Both the position numbers and the translations under genes were made by a program. From NCBI RefSeq assembly GCF_025024155.1, contig NW_026251813.1, positions 37,080 to 101,079 on the forward strand: a stretch of DNA of 64,000 nt. The letters are read 5' to 3'. The notes below the pieces were generated by a model. It had not been told where the DNA came from and did no database searches. It was given only the letters and a program-made list of their open reading frames with translations. Shown here piece by piece: positions 59,858 to 64,000 of this stretch; the stretch's first letter is position 1; every line of letters begins with the position of its first letter. The stretch comes from Gamsiella multidivaricata (lineage: Eukaryota; Mortierellomycota; Mortierellomycetes; Mortierellales; Mortierellaceae).

Positions 59858-61969
59858 ATGTCAGCGCAAACTCCTGAACAGCCAAAATCTGTCCCAACAG
59901 TGTTGATCGTAGGAGGTGGACTCGGCGGTCTCATGCTGGGCCAGCTGCTCGAGCAGATCAACGTCCCCTATCACATCTTTGAGCGGGCTAACGAATTGCG
60001 CGCTCTAGGGTAAATTCCTGATTCTGTTGTAGGCGTCCACGAGCAATTGAGCGCCTTCTCATCCAGTAATGGCGCATTGACGCGCATTTCTTATTTAAAA
60101 TAGCTCGGTCATGACCCTCGGCCCAAACATCATCCCCCTCTTTGAGCAGCTGGGCCTGATGGAGGAGATCAACAAGTTCTCGTTGCCGGTCTTCTCCCTT
60201 GACATGTACGGCGATGACATGAAGAAAGTCGGCGCAATCGATCTGACATCGCATAAGGCAGTGTAAGTTATTAAGGTGTTATATCTGAAAATGTGCTCCC
60301 TCTTTTTTTTTAAAAAAAAACAAATCAATTGATTCTTGGTTTTCTGTATGTCAGTTCCGGAAACGAAAATTTGCTATTCGCAAGACCTCAGCTCTACGAA
60401 CTTATGAAGAAGCAGGTCCCTGCCAGCAAGATCACTCTCGGCAAGAAGGTTGTTCGTCATGAGGAAAAGGATGGCAAGGTCATCATTCACTGCTCTGACA
60501 ATACTAAATTCGAGGGCGATATCCTTGTTGGAGCGGACGGCGCCTATAGCGGAGTGCGCCAGAGCCTGTACAAGCAAATGGACGAACAGAACATCCTTCC
60601 CAAGAACGACCTTGAGAGCCTTTCGGTTGGATATGTGAGCATGGTCGGCGTTGCTAAACCATCCAACCCCGAAAAGTACCCACAGTTGAAGGACAACTTT
60701 GCACACTATTCCCAAGTCCTTGGTCCCGATTCCCGCAGTGTACGTGGTTTGAAATACAAGGATCGGCTTCTCATTGCATTCGACAGCAATAATTAATGGA
60801 TCATCTTTGTTATTATTTTCTATTTAGTGGGGTGTATTCAGTGTGCCTGGCAATCAAATCTGCTTCGTGCTCAGCTCCCAGTTGTCGACTGCAGAGGCCA
60901 AGGACCAGGCATTCCGCAATTCCGAGTGGGGTCCTGAAGCGAACGATGCCATGCTCAAGGAGTTCTATGAGGAACCTTGTCCCTGGGGAGGCAAGATGGG
61001 CGACGTTTTCGATGAGACACCCAAGAACTTGATTTCGAAGGTGTTCCTTGAGGAGAAGCTCTTTAAGACGTGGTACCACTCACGGACAGCTCTTATCGGT
61101 GATGGTAATGTATCTTGCGGGTGTTTGTTGCTTCTTCTCAGGATGTGGCTCCGTACTATGTGCCGAGCACTGACAACTCTACATTATTAACTGCTCGTCC
61201 ACTTTTTCTAGCCTGCCACAAGGTAAATCGAATGCAATGAAGCGAAACCTTGTGTGCCTTGTTCGAAGGGCTATGCCTTGGTCCCATCCTGCTAAAGGCT
61301 AACCAATTTATTCACCCATGTCTATATCATTTTTTGCTGAACTAGATGCTTCCTGGTGCTGGTCAAGGTAAGAGAGCAGTCCTTGCCATTTTCAATTAAA
61401 AATGTTGCAGACAATTTTATTCGACTTTGTGATTACGATACTGATGACGCGTAATATACCATGCATCACTCTGTGTCTCTATAGGAGCTGTGAACGCAAT
61501 GCAGGACGCTGTTGTGCTTGCCAACTGCATTTACAACATGCCAGATTCAAGCACTGACAGTATCACGGCGGCATTCCAGGAGTACTATAAGCAACGCTTC
61601 AGTCGCGCAGAGATGCAGTTTGAACGCAGTAGCAGCATGACTAAGACTATCAGTGGCCAGGTAAGCAGATATAATTGCGACACAGTCCCCTCGGATAATG
61701 AAGAAGTATCAGCCAACGCGCTGTACCGTTTTTCTGACAACTGTCCCTGCATTTCTTTGTTTTACCAATAGACATGGGTGGATAGAGTGCTTCGTAACGT
61801 GATGCTTAACTACGTGCCCAACTTCATTACTCAGATGAGTTTCATGAAGACTTTTGAGTACCGTCCTCAGATCGCCTGGTTGCCTTTGGCTGAAAACCGT
61901 GGCACTGTGAAGGTGCTCCCACAGGAGGGCGTGAGGAAACTCCTTGAAGCGAAGGCGGAGGCTATTTAA
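59858..61969 (+). CDS. FAD-dependent monooxygenase, paralogue E
   Basis: Eight exons in phase (59858-60009, 60104-60262, 60355-60739, 60828-61104, 61212-61222, 61346-61367, 61485-61660, 61772-61969) give 459 aa. Motifs: VGGGLGG, GADGAYSGVR, and LIGDG|ACHK|MLPGAGQG|AVNAMQDAVVLAN split by introns as in the other copies. It is nearly identical to paralogue C across WGVFSVPGNQICFVLSSQLS to the end of exon 4. Conserved C-terminal block FEYRPQIAWLPLAENRG. An AATAAA lies at 62012. It is open and well spliced, so probably active. The start ATG lies 15 codons before the Rossmann strand. Confidence 0.92.
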
Positions 61970-62119
61970 TGAGACCAGAGCTGTTGTGTATTAGTGATGC
62001 TTTTGTACATGCAATAAAACGTTAAAATGAAATACAGAATACAGCGTGTGGCCATCGACCTGCCCAACCAATTCTAGATGAGCAATCAGTTCATCCAGCC
62101 GTGTCGTATCCACCAGCGC

Positions 62120-62172
62120 GGACCGCCTGGATCTTTGGGCTCCAATCTCTAATAGTAACATCCAGGCGGTCC
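62120..62172. repeat. 13-bp perfect inverted repeat (stem-loop)
   Basis: ggaccgcctggat at 62120 is followed after 27 bases by its exact reverse complement, 150 bp downstream of the paralogue E stop. A strong hairpin is possible in DNA or RNA. Confidence 0.85.
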
Positions 62173-62727
62173 CGGTGTCAAATGAAGCACCCTACAGGAA
62201 TTCTCCGACTATGCAGAACACTTCACCCTCCCGATCAACATTCTTCGAGCCTTCGTTTCTGGACTGGCGGGAATTGGTTTGTTTCGCCCTAGTATCGTAT
62301 TCCAGGGCGGACATTTAATCAGCCGAAAAAAATCCCCCAGCTCGAGGCCCCACTTAAGATAGAGAAATTGACGGATCAGGTTGTATTCTCCAACAAGGAA
62401 GAGCAAAGGGTCTACTCTTTGGAGTGTGTATTTCTTTGTGCCAGCTATGACCATAGAAAAGCGCGATAGCGTGTTCCAGCAGCAGTATGTTTTCCGCATT
62501 CTTCTAACCTGTCAGTCTTTTTACTCACTTTCTAGGACTCTCCCTGTCATTCGTTGCCCACATATCCTGTCGCCTCGGTTATATGGATCACCATTCTATG
62601 GACTGTATAACCGTTCCCTCTGAACCTACAAAAAGTTGTGGGCAGCAGAGCCAAGTACTTGCGATGCGATTTGAGAGTAAACTCCTCAGCTCCTCCTTCA
62701 AGTCCTCCAAACCCATCAAGATCGACG

Positions 62728-63185
62728 CGTCTTCACTGACTTGGCGCGTCAACCAGTGTTCTGAACATTTTCAGGTAGAACTCTTCAGTGGATTCGAGCT
62801 CATCCATAGCATCGGCAAAACGTTTCCTTGACAAATGAACAGACAAAAAGCTGAGTGAATGTCAGCCGCTGCCTGCTTCAGAGAATGCAGCATCAACAGA
62901 CCATTCGCGAAGATTCCGGCGTAAACAGTGTGGAGTATCTGAAGGAGGAGGTCTTTCACGTCGCTCAAGAGGGAGAGGGCTGAGAAGTGGGAGCGATGGG
63001 CTTTGGCGAGGACTGACTGCTGTTTTCAGCACATGCCTGAAGGATAGGAAGGCGTGATGCTGGCTCAATATCAGCTTCAAAAAGTATGACAGCACATCGG
63101 GAGAGACAGCAACGGTAGTAGAAGGAGGAGACGTGGCAGAACAGGTAATTAGTTTATGAGGCACTATAATCAAACTGCCTTGCAT
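62728..63185. repeat. Dispersed repeat, copy 2 (inverted relative to 29085-29550)
   Basis: Reverse complement of the 29-kb copy with scattered substitutions. The minus strand keeps the same ~100-codon frame (62862-63185). Similarity fades at about 62728 (gatcgacgcgtcttc) and 63185. Confidence 0.75.
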
Positions 63186-63649
63186 AGTAAATGAGCTCGC
63201 TTATGAAAATAGTTAGCAAACTGCGCGCGGCAAACGCCTCGAGTCTGGCATAGTACAAAAAAAAAAAGTCAAGCGCGGTTCTCTCCACGCCACCCTAATC
63301 CACAGCCTCTTCATCACCAGGTATGGCATGGCTCTTATTGAATAAAAAATGGCGACCATGGTAGGATGTTAAAAGCCTCTCCATCCCCTTCGTCATTTCC
63401 TATCTAGCACCTCCTAAAAAACTCTCACATCGAGCTCTCTTCTCGTAATCGCATTATCTGCGCAGTGTCTCGCTTATCTCATTTTCCTCTATTTTATTTT
63501 TTACATGCGCGTCCCCCTTTGTCAACAATTTATGAGCGCGTCGTGGCCACTTCCCTCGGACTTTTTTTTTGTGCAGTCAAAGACAAATAGTTGGCGTCGG
63601 CGCAACCCCGATCGTGCATTTAAAGATCGTGCAATTTTTTTTTATTTTT

Positions 63650-64000
63650 TATAACAACTTGTCTCTCGAGTCGTTTACGTTCGCACAGGATCAAGAAGTT
63701 GCATGGAGATTTGCCGACATTGCAGGCGATGAAGAAACGACATCCAGATACCTACCAAACGGACATATGTCGTAGGTGTGAGAGGGAACCAGAGACGAAC
63801 GATCATCTTTGGCGTTGTTCGGCTACCTTGTGCGACCAGCGACAAGAGTGGAGGGACGCGGTGGAGGAAGTGGAGTTGAATGGATATCGTGCATGGAGAC
63901 AGGCAGTGCGAAAATGGGAACAGGAGAGAGAGGAGGCCGAACGGAAGGACAAGCCCTTCACTGCGACTTGTCCCAACTTCTCGGCAACAGGAACGAAGGC
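63650..64000 (+). mobile_element. LINE retrotransposon 3' coding end (runs off window)
   Basis: Open frame to the window end encoding RIKKLHGDLPTLQAMKKRHP, a zinc knuckle CRRCEREPETNDHLWRCS, then a charged Glu/Arg-rich helix. This KKLHGDLPT-x-RHP...C-x2-C...H-x3-C arrangement follows the reverse transcriptase/RNase H part of many fungal non-LTR elements. The catalytic domains are not in the window, so the copy is 5'-truncated or starts within a T-rich junction near 63640. It differs from the LINE end at 36 kb. Confidence 0.78.

Larger units (their letters stand above)
61970..63649. other. 3' region of paralogue E and repeat debris
   Basis: Contains a 13-bp perfect inverted repeat (62120-62132 with 62160-62172), the dispersed repeat 62728-63185, an A-run at 63258-63268, and a doubled gatcgtgca motif near 63610-63637. 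A plus-strand open stretch at 62340-62468 reads like coding sequence but has no family match. Confidence 0.5.

Noticed and set aside
21976..61969. Simple inverted duplication of the monooxygenase pair B-C onto D-E
   Set aside because: Subtype order along transcription is C then B on the minus strand but D (B-like) then E (C-like) on the plus strand, which a plain inverted copy does not produce.
1..64000. CRISPR arrays, bacterial operons, rRNA genes
   Set aside because: No regularly spaced repeat-spacer units, no Shine-Dalgarno-linked gene strings and no rRNA sequence were seen; the intron-rich structure is clearly eukaryotic.

Overview
The window looks like nuclear DNA of an early-diverging fungus, most likely a Mortierella-type (Mortierellomycota) genome. 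This is inferred from intron-rich genes with short GT-AG introns, fungal core proteins (LTV1, an RCO1/PHF12-type PHD protein, a hybrid histidine kinase, CENP-T, HEN1), a Fanzor nuclease gene and degraded LINE/SINE copies. All gene models were built by hand from reading frames, splice sites, codon phase and recall of protein families. No alignment or transcript data were used.

Layout. (1) 1-1518: 5' part of a flavoprotein monooxygenase (copy A, minus), cut by the window edge. (2) 3.5-9.0 kb, plus strand: PAP2 lipid phosphatase, pepsin-like aspartic protease, TANGO2/NRDE protein. (3) 9.2-15.9 kb, minus strand: a mobile-DNA block with a Fanzor (eukaryotic TnpB-like) gene, then a DDE transposase carrying an internal stop codon. 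(4) 16.1-21.7 kb: CENP-T (plus) converging on LTV1 (minus). (5) 22.0-26.3 kb, minus: monooxygenase copies B (stop at codon 8) and C in tandem. (6) 26.3-32.5 kb: gene-poor, repeat-rich DNA. (7) 32.5-34.5 kb, minus: HEN1 small-RNA methyltransferase and tRNA-Ser(AGA). (8) 34.6-36.7 kb: nested retroelements with readable target-site duplications. (9) 37.5-38.7 kb, minus: DEK_C + SWIB protein. (10) 40.9-54.8 kb, plus: double-PHD protein and a very large hybrid histidine kinase. (11) 55.9-56.8 kb, minus: 2OG-Fe(II) dioxygenase. (12) 57.4-62.0 kb, plus: monooxygenase copies D and E. (13) 62.7-64.0 kb: an inverted copy of the 29-kb repeat and a LINE 3' coding end running off the window.

Themes. Five paralogous monooxygenases share exon lengths and phases, including 11-nt and 22-nt microexons. 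Several genes act in chromatin or RNA silencing (CENP-T, the PHD protein, DEK_C/SWIB, HEN1). The best candidate for an unusual system is the Fanzor-transposase block at 9.2-15.9 kb.
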